Shown: positions 41,882-53,600 of the stretch, in pieces
How positions within the stretch are numbered: the first letter of the stretch is position 1
Layout of the letters: each line of letters starts with the position of its first letter
The notes under the pieces: model-generated
Databases searched by the model: none
What the model saw: only the letters and a program-made list of their open reading frames with translations
Told to the model about the DNA's origin: nothing
Translations under genes and position numbers: made by a program
Source of the DNA: an uncultured Ruminococcus sp.
Lineage (GTDB): Bacteria > Bacillota > Clostridia > Oscillospirales > Ruminococcaceae
DNA: 55,991 nt
Assembly (NCBI GenBank): GCA_937902395.1
Contig: CALGTV010000013.1
Location: 1 to 55,991, forward strand
Reading direction: 5' to 3'

Positions 41882-43519
41882 GTGAAAAAAACAGCATTTA
41901 TTTTAAGTCTTGTTATGTGTGCCGCAGTGTTTTCATCCTGCGGCAACAATGATAAAGAGGACGGCTCAGGGCATATGTTCGATGTTGCACTCTGCGGAAA
42001 TCCCCAGAGTCTTGACCCTCAGTTTGCATATGATTCCGCATCAAATACTGTTATAAAGAATCTTTACAGCGGTCTTATGCGCGTGGACGAATCGGGAAAT
42101 GTAGTCTGCTGCAACGCGGAAAAATATAAAGTTTCCTCAAACGGCATGGTTTATACATTTACACTCAGAGATGATAATTTCTGGTTTTTTGATGTAAACG
42201 ATGACGACGTTATAACCGAGGACGAATATTTCCCCGTAACTGCATATGATTATGCATTTGCGCTGAAACGTGTTCTTGACCCGCGAATGAAATCCCCTTA
42301 TCGTGAGGATTTTTCCTGCATAGTTGGAGCATACGAGGTAATGAATGGAATTGAATCTACCGATTATGCGGAGATACATGCAGAGGACGAAAAAACACTG
42401 AAAATTGTACTCAATGCTCCAAATGCAGAGTTTTTGCGTATAATGGCAACAGCAGCGGCATACCCATGCAACGAGGAGTTTTTCAATTCAACAAAGGGAC
42501 GATACGGACTTGACGACCGTTCTGTTATGTCAAACGGAGCATTTTTTGTGCGTCAGTGGTTCTACGATCCCTATGGAAGCAATAATATTCTGTATATGAA
42601 GCGAAATGACGCCAATTGGAGCGAGACATATGATATTATGCCCTCATTCCTCAGCTTTACAATTGAAAATGATGAAGAAGCCATACGTCAGGTTTTCAAA
42701 GAGGGTGATGTTGAGTGCTTTACAACACTGAACAGCAGTCCGTATAATACAGGAAAATATCTTGTACAAGGGATTCCTGCAACAACACTGGGAATTATAT
42801 TCAACCCTGAAAATGAGTATTTTTCTGATTTCAACCTGAGAAAAGCCTTTGCGCTGTCTATAGACCGTGATACACTGAGTGAAAAAATTGATGATGATTT
42901 ATTAGCGGCAAGCGGTATAATACCTCCTGCTGTTATGGTGCACGGCAGGAGCTATCGCGACCTTGTTTCAGACAAGCTGTTCTGCACTTATGATGCAGAG
43001 TTGGCAGTTGAAAGCTATGAGACAGCAAAAAGCGACAAAAATTTTGCCTCTCTTGGCGAAATGAAAATACTTGTGAATGCGGAAACGGTAGATTCCTCAT
43101 ATCTTCATATAGTAACACAGAAATGGCAGGAAATTTTTGGATTTCATGTGGGGATTGAGGATGTATCAGCTGAGGAATTCAACAGCCGTATTGAAAATGG
43201 GGATTATACTATAGCATTGTATGCGCTTAAAGGTAAAATTGCGGCTGGAAGTTCTGTTATACGTGAGTTTGAAAACAGTATTGTCTGCAAGGGATATCTG
43301 TCTGAAGGAAGTCTGACAGAAGCAATTATAAGCTGTGAAACAGCAGACGGACTTGTGGAAAAATACTCCGAAGCTGAGCAGTATATAATACAGAGCTACA
43401 GATTCATACCATTATTTTATAAAAATTCTTATCTTATAGCAGATAGCGAAAATGAAGATATAATATATGACCCATTCACAGAATCGGTTGATTATCGAAT
43501 AGCGCAGAATTATAGCTGA
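41882..43519 (+). CDS. peptide-binding lipoprotein, family 5 (OppA-like)
   Basis: 545 residues from a GTG start after GGAGACAAAA. Lipobox FSSC at ~20. The SBP_bac_5 pattern is clear: LCGNPQSLDPQFAYDSASNTVIKNLYSGLMR, SSNGMVYTFTLRDDNFW, VTAYDYAFALKRVLDP, and a late DFNLRKAFALSIDRDTL. It should capture peptides or similar solutes for an Opp/Dpp transporter; no permease is adjacent. The frame reads DVNDDDVITEDEY, a calcium-loop-like acidic insert in the first lobe. Confidence 0.9.
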   Translation: MKKTAFILSLVMCAAVFSSCGNNDKEDGSGHMFDVALCGNPQSLDPQFAYDSASNTVIKNLYSGLMRVDESGNVVCCNAEKYKVSSNGMVYTFTLRDDNFWFFDVNDDDVITEDEYFPVTAYDYAFALKRVLDPRMKSPYREDFSCIVGAYEVMNGIESTDYAEIHAEDEKTLKIVLNAPNAEFLRIMATAAAYPCNEEFFNSTKGRYGLDDRSVMSNGAFFVRQWFYDPYGSNNILYMKRNDANWSETYDIMPSFLSFTIENDEEAIRQVFKEGDVECFTTLNSSPYNTGKYLVQGIPATTLGIIFNPENEYFSDFNLRKAFALSIDRDTLSEKIDDDLLAASGIIPPAVMVHGRSYRDLVSDKLFCTYDAELAVESYETAKSDKNFASLGEMKILVNAETVDSSYLHIVTQKWQEIFGFHVGIEDVSAEEFNSRIENGDYTIALYALKGKIAAGSSVIREFENSIVCKGYLSEGSLTEAIISCETADGLVEKYSEAEQYIIQSYRFIPLFYKNSYLIADSENEDIIYDPFTESVDYRIAQNYS

Positions 43520-43564
43520 TTCAAAAATACTTGTGGCAATAAAACTATTTTTAGAAATTTCTAA

Positions 43565-43650
43565 TACCAATCCCTAAAATATTAGTAGACAACGATGACA
43601 TACACCATTTATGCCATTAGATTTGTCTACTGTTGTTTCAGGGATTGGTA
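43565..43650 (-). mobile_element. MITE-like element, copy 3 (86 bp, internally deleted, inverted)
   Basis: The ends TACCAATCCCT and AGGGATTGGTA and flanking TAA (43562-43564 and 43651-43653) match the 158-bp copies. Read on the minus strand it has their first ~60 and last ~26 bases; the ~72 bases between are missing. It is therefore an inverted, internally deleted relative. Confidence 0.88.
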
Positions 43651-43660
43651 TAATATAAAA

Positions 43661-43694
43661 AATTAAACGCAGTCTGAAAAGACTGCGTTTAATT
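43661..43694. terminator. bidirectional intrinsic terminator
   Basis: A 14-bp perfect stem AATTAAACGCAGTC / GACTGCGTTTAATT with a 6-base loop lies between the convergent OppA-like and TetR genes. Confidence 0.9.
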
Positions 43695-43712
43695 CAATTA
43701 GGGAGGTTTTAG

Positions 43713-44261
43713 TTATTTTTTTCTTATAGCAACAATTGTTCCTGAGGAGAGGTCTTCAAGAAGCTCAAGCACCTTGTCGATTCCCTGCTCGGAATATTTA
43801 AAATATGTGTGATACGAACCTTCAACAAGGAAAGTCATTTTCATTCTGTCCTCAATAGTAGGCTCATATTCAGGGAAATTTTCAGCAATTATCTTATATA
43901 ATTCGTCGATAAAAATTTCAGCAAAGCTATTGCTTCGTGTGCCTTCAAAGAGTGTTTTTATCATTTCTTCATTATCGATAATAGAGTTGCTGAGCATACG
44001 TACAAATTCGCTGACATTTTCAAAAATATCATAGGTATTCGGTACGCTTTTCAGGCATTCACAGATTAATTCACGTTCCAGCTTTTCAGAAAGGTCGTAA
44101 ATATCGCGATAGTGAAGATAGAATGTGGCTTTGTTGATGTTTGCCGCAGTAGAAAGCTCCTTGATAGTAATTTTTTCAAGTGGTTTTTGTTCTCTTATTT
44201 CGAGAAATGCTTTTTTTACGGCTGCTCGTGTTTTCGTAATTCTCAGATCCATGTTTTTCAC
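43713..44261 (-). CDS. TetR/AcrR-family transcriptional regulator
   Basis: 182 residues. The N-terminal helix-turn-helix is ITKTRAAVKKAFLEIREQKPLEKITIKELSTAANINKATFYLHYRDIYDLSEKLE (~6-60), with the KATFYLHY recognition helix. The rest is a helical ligand domain ending DLSSGTIVAIRKK, of the kind seen in TetR proteins near DhaS. It diverges from glgB with ~290 bases between them and may control itself or a neighbour; the ligand is unknown. Confidence 0.88.
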   Translation of the reverse strand: MKNMDLRITKTRAAVKKAFLEIREQKPLEKITIKELSTAANINKATFYLHYRDIYDLSEKLERELICECLKSVPNTYDIFENVSEFVRMLSNSIIDNEEMIKTLFEGTRSNSFAEIFIDELYKIIAENFPEYEPTIEDRMKMTFLVEGSYHTYFKYSEQGIDKVLELLEDLSSGTIVAIRKK

Positions 44262-44356
44262 CTCATTAGAATATTTTTTGTTTTCTTTACTGGCAAATTC
44301 TATATATTGAATAATAGAATCAGTGCGTTTGAAGTTGTACTTAATACCTTATAATT

Positions 44357-44385
44357 ATTATAGTATATTATTAGTCAAAAGTCAA
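44357..44385 (-). promoter_or_regulatory. sigma-A promoter of the TetR gene
   Basis: On the minus strand TTGACT (44385-44380), 17 bases, TATAAT (44362-44357). TTGACT is followed directly by a second TTGACT, a tandem that may be part of an operator. Confidence 0.7.
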
Positions 44386-44481
44386 TAGTTTTTTATTATA
44401 TTTTGATAGTTTTTTATTAAAAAATACGTAAATTTCCCTAAATATTTAACTAACAAACGAACTGAGATTGCGAATTTTTCA

Positions 44482-44510
44482 TTGACAATTGTATTTATGT
44501 ATGATATAAT
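44482..44510 (+). promoter_or_regulatory. sigma-A promoter of glgB
   Basis: Consensus TTGACA (44482-44487), 17 bases, extended -10 TGATATAAT ending at 44510. Confidence 0.85.
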
Positions 44511-44555
44511 TATGTGTATAATGTTGTATATTGTGTGAAAATGGAGATGATTTTT

Positions 44556-46349
<1,794 letters not shown>

Positions 46350-46366
46350 AAGAACGTCCTTTTGCA

Positions 46367-48019
46367 TTATTCAAAATCTTCTTTTGTAAATGTGTATTTT
46401 TTATCGTATTTACCGTCAAGGCATATATCAAATGTAAAATCGTCAAGGTTGTAAACACAAGACCATTCTGTATTTTTCTGATGTATATCATCAGTAAGCT
46501 GCATTGCTTCATCTGCGGTGAGGATATTTTCCTTATCAGCAAGACGTTCCTTGATAGTATCGTAACGCCAGCATTCCCAGTCGGATTCGTAATACTCATT
46601 CTCCTCGCAAAGCACATCATTTGTACAGCCTGTATCCTCGACTATAAACATTTCATCATCGTCCCATTCCACAACAACTGAACGTCCTGTTTTATCGGTG
46701 ATATACAAGTGGAAAGAATCACCTAAAAATGAGTGATAATCGTATGATTCAAGGTATTCTATCGCTTCATCAACAGATGCACAGGTGTCAAGAATAACTC
46801 TTATAGCCATAATGGGCATGAAGTCCCTTTTGCCGTTATCCTGATGAATTTCGGGAGTACTGAGCTGTAAAATGCCTATTCCCACACCCTTTTCATTTAT
46901 TCCGTCCACGCAGGCGTAAGGAGCAGCAAGCGAAAACAGCTTTGCTGTTGGTGAATCTATGTCCATGCCGCCCTCTGTGTTAATATCGAAGAAAGCAAGG
47001 TCAGCCACACCATAAGAAGCGTAACCGTCTTTGGGTTCGCTATACACAACGAGAGTGTCAGTGTCAAGGTAGTCGTAATTACGTCCGAAAAGGCGCTGTC
47101 CGTCTGGAGATGCCGCAGTAAATGCCGAACAGCCAAAATTATCAGGGTCAACTTCAATGGGCAGACCGTAAGCTACTTCCTTAATAATCCAATTTATATA
47201 ATCTTCAATGGTATCAATATCTGCGTCAATAAGTTCGTCAATTTTACAGTCATATTTGCAGGTCATCTTATACAAACCGTCGTCAATCTTTGCAGTTGAG
47301 AAAATGGTCATTAATTTTCCGCTTATAGATATTAAGAGAATAATAATTCCAAGGAGAATAGCTGCAAAAAAAGCAATCAGGAATTTTTTTCTGAAAAGAG
47401 CCGTAAGCAGCGTGAATAATCCTATCGCTAAAAGTGCACTTCCGATAGTTATAAGTAGTTTTTCGTTTCGTATATCGCCCACTTTTATGTAATAAGGGGA
47501 GATCGCATTCTGACTTGTCTTTATTTCTTCATTCAGCTGTTCTTCGGATATGTTCATTTCAAGTTTTTCATATATGGGAGCAACTTCATTATGAAAGTAA
47601 TCCGCTATAGTCTTATTGAATTTTTCGGTCATTTCAGCATCACATTTCAGCAGAGTTCCGTAGAAGTCCGAATCGTCAAAAACATCTTTGTTTAAAGCAG
47701 TATTGAAAGCTAATTCAGAGGAATCAGGCACATCAAAGCCCAAAAATATAAATTCGCTGTTTTCGTCGTTTTCGTCTAATTCATAACACATAAGATACAA
47801 TGAGCCTTTGTCTGTTTGTTCTGTGAGAAATGGCATTGCTGCTAAAGTACCCCTGAATTCTTTTCCGACATCCTCCTCAGAGATATTGAACTGGTCAAGT
47901 ACAGGCAGATTTTCCGTATGGCTGTTGTTTTTTCTGATGATACCAATAGTAAGTGGAATAATTCCGCTGATGATAAAAATTATTGACATTACTATTGCTG
48001 CGATTTTCTTTTTACTCAT
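46367..48019 (-). CDS. membrane-anchored Ntn-hydrolase (choloylglycine/C45 type)
   Basis: 550 residues. A membrane helix at ~6-28, an extracytoplasmic part, and two helices at ~185-232 precede the hydrolase domain. Cys297 in DNFGCSAFTAASPDGQRLFGRNYDY is the likely nucleophile of the linear-amide/choloylglycine hydrolase and acyltransferase group, followed by FSLAAPYACVDGINEKGVGIGIL and LLESYDYHSFLGDSFHLYITDKTG-like motifs of the fold. Family enzymes cut non-peptide amide bonds such as bile salts or acyl-homoserine lactones; the substrate here is unknown. The membrane part is unusual for the family. It follows the AraC-type regulator by two bases. Confidence 0.8.
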   Translation of the reverse strand: MSKKKIAAIVMSIIFIISGIIPLTIGIIRKNNSHTENLPVLDQFNISEEDVGKEFRGTLAAMPFLTEQTDKGSLYLMCYELDENDENSEFIFLGFDVPDSSELAFNTALNKDVFDDSDFYGTLLKCDAEMTEKFNKTIADYFHNEVAPIYEKLEMNISEEQLNEEIKTSQNAISPYYIKVGDIRNEKLLITIGSALLAIGLFTLLTALFRKKFLIAFFAAILLGIIILLISISGKLMTIFSTAKIDDGLYKMTCKYDCKIDELIDADIDTIEDYINWIIKEVAYGLPIEVDPDNFGCSAFTAASPDGQRLFGRNYDYLDTDTLVVYSEPKDGYASYGVADLAFFDINTEGGMDIDSPTAKLFSLAAPYACVDGINEKGVGIGILQLSTPEIHQDNGKRDFMPIMAIRVILDTCASVDEAIEYLESYDYHSFLGDSFHLYITDKTGRSVVVEWDDDEMFIVEDTGCTNDVLCEENEYYESDWECWRYDTIKERLADKENILTADEAMQLTDDIHQKNTEWSCVYNLDDFTFDICLDGKYDKKYTFTKEDFE

Positions 48020-48021
48020 TG

Positions 48022-50235
48022 TTATTTCTCCTTGTATTCTCTGTATTCGCTTGGTGAAACGCCCTCAGTGGCTTTGAACTGCCGTACAAAGTAATTGTAT
48101 GAGGAATACCCGCATTCTTTTGAAATATCCGTAACCGTCATATCCGAAGTTGTCAGAAGCTCCTTTGCTCTGGTAAGACGGAAATCAATCATATCCACAA
48201 TAATGCTTTTTCCGAAATACTGTTTATACATCTTTTGCAGATAGCTTTTGCTGAGATAAAGCTCCGCGGCAATTTCATTCACATTCCACGGCAATTCGGG
48301 ATTTTTCATAATCCTGCCTCTAAGCTGACAGAGTTTTTCATACTGAGGGTTCTCAGCTGGTTCCGATACGATATAGCTGAAAACACGGTTTAGAGTAGCT
48401 TTGTGGAGACTTGTTCCGGGTGATACTCCCGAATTTAGAGGCTGAGTATCAACGCCAATAGAAAAATTGATATTGCAGTTTTCATCATCTGAAAAACGAG
48501 AATTATGAACCTTTTCCGAAAGTTCAGAGAATATTTCTTCGCATCTGTCGGCGTAGGGAGTAATAATAGCAAATGAGTATACCGACCATAGACCATAGAT
48601 TTCATCTGATTTGATGCAGCTGCCAATAAGTTTTGCAAAGGCGGCAGTTATTTTTCCGCATTTATCATCGTCTCCTTGATATAAGGAGTCGTTAAGTCCC
48701 GAAAGCTGAATACGGATAAAGTCGGCTTTTGAGCCGATTTTTTTCATATCCTCCAGACGTTCTGAAAATACCTTTTTCACTCCTGCCCTATTGAAAAGAC
48801 CTGTAGCTTTGTCGTAGAGAAGGGCATATTCAGCCTTTTCGGCGGTATGGTCAAGAATTGATTTTATACGCACTTGTTCAAGGGCAACGTTAATATAGTT
48901 AATCCAATGTATATACAGCTCACTGAATGTCATGGGATTTTTTCCGAAAGAAACAGCGGAATATCCAAAGAAATTTCCGTTGAAGTTCAAGGGAGTTATG
49001 TAGTAGGCAACGGGATAATTTCTTTCCTCGCTGTATGCAGGCAGGATATCGGCAGAGCAAAAATATTCCATTTCTGAATAATTGCGGTGAACCTCATTTT
49101 TGGCAAGGATAGTTTTCATTTTGTCTCCAACGTCAAAAGTCAGCCTGTCACTGATATTTCCGCTGTGACATTGAGTATATTTTTGTGTAAGGCAAATCCT
49201 CAGCCGTTTCATTTTGTATATGTAGTATGTGTAATTGTCAAGTCGATTTGCAAATTCCTCAGGGTTTGAAGTATTTGTAATATCAAAAAGCATATCCCTG
49301 TGGAGAATATCGTCCTCATAGGCACGAAGCATACGCTGGGTTCTTGTGTCAGGCTTATGTGGAGGGATACAGCATCCGCAGCTTTGAGAGGGGAGAAAAT
49401 TTCCGCTTTTGTCGCGTACTTTGTGACAGATTCTGCCCGTTATCATGCGGTAGATACGGCGGAAAGCCTCAGCACCAAGCTGAAAGTTTGGTCTGCGATA
49501 GCTTGAAATCTGTGGGATATTTCTCTTTCCCTCGTCGGAAGCGTCATAGCCTGTAACAGCGATATCTTCGGGAACTCTTATACCGCCTTTTATCAGCATT
49601 TCAGTCAGAGTTATGGCTGAGACATCATTTCCGCACACAACAGCCTCAGGGCGTTCAATCTCACCCTTGATTATTTTTGCAGCGAGTTCCTCAGCAGCGG
49701 CTTTCCAGAAATCGCCGTAGAAACAGCAATTTTTGTCACAGTTCAGACCATGGTTTTTCATGGAGTTTTTAAATCCTCTAAGACGTTCCTCAGATACGAA
49801 AATCTTTCTCGGACCTGTAAGACAGTAGATTTTTTTCAGCTTATGTACATCAATGAGGTGGTCAGTAATCTGTTCAAATGCTGTACAATCGTCGATTGCA
49901 GTAGATTCGAACATTTTGTGTTCTTCGCTGTCAAGGAGCATAACAGGCTTACCTGAACGGATAAGAAGATTATCCAGTGTATTTTTTATATTATCGTTAT
50001 AAAAAGTATTGCGATGATAGAGGAAGCCGTCAAAGCGATCGGAAAGGATAAGCTTGAAGATTTCCTCAGAAGTGTCTTTGTGTGGAGACTGCTGGAAAAA
50101 GTTGTGCAGGGGAGCGAAAATAGCTGTATCGCAGTTTGTTTTGTAAGCCTGAGATATAATACCCTTTAAAATTTCAGCTTGAAAGGTAATTGGGCATTCC
50201 GTAATAATAACTCCGATAAGGAGACGTTTTTTCAT
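48022..50235 (-). CDS. LacI-sensor / degenerate GGDEF / AraC-HTH regulator
   Basis: 737 residues in three parts. Residues ~1-285 are a LacI/PBP1-type sugar-sensor domain (IGVIITECPITFQAEILKGI, AVVCGNDVSAITLTEMLIKGGIRVPEDIAVTGYDAS) without the usual N-terminal LacI HTH. Residues ~460-600 resemble a diguanylate cyclase (DKATGLFNRAGVKKVFSERL), but the GGDEF stretch reads YGLWSVYSFAII, so catalysis is unlikely. Residues ~635-737 are an AraC HTH pair (EIAAELYLSKSYLQKMYKQYFG, ISKECGYSSYNYFVRQFKATEGVSPSEYR). It faces the rhamnogalacturonan lyase gene and probably controls it in response to a sugar. Confidence 0.85.
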   Translation of the reverse strand: MKKRLLIGVIITECPITFQAEILKGIISQAYKTNCDTAIFAPLHNFFQQSPHKDTSEEIFKLILSDRFDGFLYHRNTFYNDNIKNTLDNLLIRSGKPVMLLDSEEHKMFESTAIDDCTAFEQITDHLIDVHKLKKIYCLTGPRKIFVSEERLRGFKNSMKNHGLNCDKNCCFYGDFWKAAAEELAAKIIKGEIERPEAVVCGNDVSAITLTEMLIKGGIRVPEDIAVTGYDASDEGKRNIPQISSYRRPNFQLGAEAFRRIYRMITGRICHKVRDKSGNFLPSQSCGCCIPPHKPDTRTQRMLRAYEDDILHRDMLFDITNTSNPEEFANRLDNYTYYIYKMKRLRICLTQKYTQCHSGNISDRLTFDVGDKMKTILAKNEVHRNYSEMEYFCSADILPAYSEERNYPVAYYITPLNFNGNFFGYSAVSFGKNPMTFSELYIHWINYINVALEQVRIKSILDHTAEKAEYALLYDKATGLFNRAGVKKVFSERLEDMKKIGSKADFIRIQLSGLNDSLYQGDDDKCGKITAAFAKLIGSCIKSDEIYGLWSVYSFAIITPYADRCEEIFSELSEKVHNSRFSDDENCNINFSIGVDTQPLNSGVSPGTSLHKATLNRVFSYIVSEPAENPQYEKLCQLRGRIMKNPELPWNVNEIAAELYLSKSYLQKMYKQYFGKSIIVDMIDFRLTRAKELLTTSDMTVTDISKECGYSSYNYFVRQFKATEGVSPSEYREYKEK

Positions 50236-50254
50236 AGTTCACCGCCTTTGATTC

Positions 50255-50314
50255 AAAATGTTAGTAAAAAGACACAAAATGTCATTGAAAAATTAACATT
50301 TTCTATGCTATACT
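50255..50314 (+). promoter_or_regulatory. AraC-type direct repeats next to a promoter
   Basis: AAAATGTTA (50255-50263) and AAAATGTCA (50276-50284) are direct repeats 21 bases apart, two helical turns, ending at a -35 TTGAAA (50285-50290); TATACT (50309-50314) is the -10 after 18 bases. An inverted copy TAACATTTT lies in the spacer (50294-50302). This fits an activator such as the divergent AraC-type regulator. The start would give the lyase a ~300-base leader. Confidence 0.45.
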
Positions 50315-50443
50315 AATATTAAGGAGAAGTTTGATTTCTTGCGTTATGTATTATTATATCATATTAAACAGTGAAATGCAAGACAAAAATGCATATCTGG
50401 TATAAAAAATAAAAAAATCTCTTTATTTAGATATTATAATTGA

Positions 50444-50472
50444 TTGTATTTCAGCCGACGATTATGTATAAT
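50444..50472 (+). promoter_or_regulatory. second possible promoter of the lyase gene
   Basis: TTGTAT (50444-50449), 17 bases, TATAAT (50467-50472), leaving a ~145-base leader. Near its end TTAAGGAA-A-TTCCTTAA (50588-50604) is a perfect dyad 11 bases before the GGAGG site. No riboswitch was recognised in the leader. Confidence 0.5.
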
Positions 50473-50625
50473 GAATATTGTCAGGAGTGAATGTCACGAG
50501 AGGCAATGTTACAGAAAAGTCGTAAATGTCGGATAATCGGAATAATTATTCCACAGTGCAGGAATTCATCAGGCTTTATGTTTTTTCTTAAGGAAATTCC
50601 TTAACATTGAACGGAGGAATATGAT

Positions 50626-53600
50626 ATGAAGAACAAATTCAAACGTATAGTCTCAACAGCAGCAGCTTTATCAGTTACAGCAGCCTCCTCAGTTGTTGTA
50701 CCTGCAGCTGATTTCACCCTTGAGGCAAATGCCGCATCCAATGTAATGCTTGAATATCTCGACAGGGGTATAACAGCAGTAAACACAGGAAAGGGAATGC
50801 TGGTAAGCTGGCGTTATCTGGCAAATGATGACGATAACGCAGTATATAAACTCTATCGTGACAATACGCTTATCTACACAAGTGAAGCAGGAAAGGCGAC
50901 CTGCTATCTGGATGCTCAGGGAAGTGCTTCTTCAAAGTATCGTGTTGATACCCTCTCATCAAGCGGTGCTCTTGTAAGCTCAGAAAATTGCCGTTTAATA
51001 TCAGGCAATACATATTTTGACATTCCCATGACACCGCCAACAGGTTCGGGTTGTACATACAGCCCTAATGATATGTCGGTAGGCGATATCGACGGCGACG
51101 GTCAGTATGAGCTTTTCGTAAAGTGGGATCCAAGCAACTCTCAGGATAACTCAAAGGGCGGAAATACAGGAAATGTATTCATCGACTGCGTAAGACTGGA
51201 CGGCACAATGGTATGGAGAATTGATTTAGGCGTCAATATTCGTGCAGGTGCCCATTATACACAGTTCTACGTAGCCGACTTCGACCTTGACGGCAAGGCA
51301 GAAATGACCTGTAAAACAGCCGACGGAACAAAAGACGGTACAGGAAAAGTAATAGGCGACGGCTCCAAGAATTACCGCAATTCCGACGGATATGTTCTCG
51401 ACGGTCCTGAGTATTACACACTCTTTGACGGCGCTACAGGCGCGGCTCTCGATACTGTTGACTATGAACCTGCAAGAGGAACAGTCAGCAGCTGGGGAGA
51501 TAAGTACGGAAACCGTGTAGACAGATTCTGGGGCTCCGTTGCGTATGTTGACGGTGTTCACCCCTGCGTTATCACAGGACGCGGATATTATACACGAATG
51601 ACAGCCACCTGCTACGGCGTGGAGAATAAAAAGCTTGTAAAGAAATGGGCGTTTGATACAGGCAACAGTTCGTCTGCTGTAGGCTACGGTGACGGAAACC
51701 ACAATAGTATGCCTGCGGACGTTGACGGCGACGGAAAGCAGGAAATCATCACAGGTGCAACCTGTATTGATGACAACGGCAAGGTTTTATGGAATACCGA
51801 TTTAGGACACGGTGATGCTATGCACCTTGCAGACCTTGACCCCACACACAACGGACTTGAACTCTGGGTATGCCACGAGGAGAAGAAATCGGGCTGGGGC
51901 GTATCCTATATAGACGCTAAAACAGGCAAGATTATCTTCCACAACGACGGCACAAAGGATACAGGAAGATGCGGTGCGGATAATATCTGGACTGGCAATG
52001 CAGGTGCAGAAATGTGGGGCAATGGCAATGAAGTAAAGAACGTAAAGGGCGATACTCTCTCATGCAGCCGCCCTGCTATGAACTTCTTTATTCACTGGGA
52101 CGGCGACCTTGAAAGAGAAATCCTTGACGGTGGTGACGCAAAGCCGGCAACAATTACTAAGATGAATAAAGACGGTAAGATTAGCACTCTTCTTACCACA
52201 ACAGGATTCCTTACAAACAACTCTACAAAGGGAAATCCCTGCCTTACAGCTGATATCTTCGGTGACTGGCGCGAAGAGCTTATAGTAAGAGCTTCTGATA
52301 ATAAATCAGTAAGAATTTTCTGTACTCCGAATACTACTGACTATCGTATAACAACCCTCATGCACGATGCTCAGTATCGTATGCAGGTATCATCACAGAA
52401 TACCGCATATAATCAGCCACCGCACACAAGCTTTTTCCTCGGCACAGGCTATGATCTGCCCGCAAGACCTACTGATTCGGTAAATACTGACGGAGCAGTG
52501 GCAAATCCCTCAAAAACAGGAGCTGTAATCAACACAGGTAACAGCTACAGAATAAAGAATAAAAAGAGTGGTTTATATCTTGAAGTAGCAGATTCTAAGG
52601 CTGAAAACGGAGCAAACGTTCAGCAGGGCACTACAGGAGCAACTGTGTGGACATTTGCAGAATCAGCTGCAAGCGGTTATTATTACATCTATTCCGAATT
52701 AGGCGACGGAAAGACGTTTTTACTTGATGTAGACTATGGTAAAACCGAAAACGGTACAAATATCGGAATCTGGGATAATACTAACAGTGACGCACAGCTT
52801 TTCAAGCTTGTTGATAACGGCGACGGTACTTATGCTATCTGTACAAAGGTTACGAATGACGGAAGTGGTATCGGCGTAAATGCCGCATCAACAGAAGCAG
52901 GTGCAAACGTCATTGAATGGGAATGTAACGACAGTGACGACCAGAAGTGGATTCTGGAAATAAAATATGATACAATCGACGGCACGCTTATCAAAGACCT
53001 TGCAGTCAAGGACATGGATAATAATGCCGATTGGAAAATTACAGGAAACGCAGCAGTAGGCTCGCTTATCTACGGTGACAGAGATTTCACTTATACACAG
53101 CTTCCTGCTTCACTTACAGGGGCAGAGATGATACAGACAGCCTGCGATTCCAAGAACAGCGAAAATGAACTTGCTGAATTCACAGCCGCTAAGGATATCA
53201 AGGCATATGTACTTCTTGATACACGAGTTGAGGAATCTATGGGAGCAATTCCCGAGTGGCTCAATGGCTGGGCAAAGACATCGGAGCAGGCGGCAAGCAG
53301 CAATGATGTAATTTTCGATATCTACGAAAAATCAGTTAAGGCTGGAGAAATTGTTTCACTTGGAACGAATACAACTTCCTATAATGTAATGAATTATGCT
53401 GTAATGGTTAAGGAGGATGCGCCTGTTGTAACAACTACTACCACAATAGTAACAACAACCGCAACAACTACAGTAACAACAGCACCTCCCGCAACTACAA
53501 CAACCCCTGTTGAAACTCCCGATAATTATCTTGCAGGCGACGCAAACTGCGACGGCAAGGTAACAATCGCGGATGCTACAGCAATTCTCCAAAGTATAGG

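Noticed and set aside
50331..50405. A 24-codon ORF (TTG start behind AAGGAG) in the lyase leader
   Set aside because: The ribosome site would lie almost at the predicted transcription start, and the peptide resembles nothing; too weak to call.
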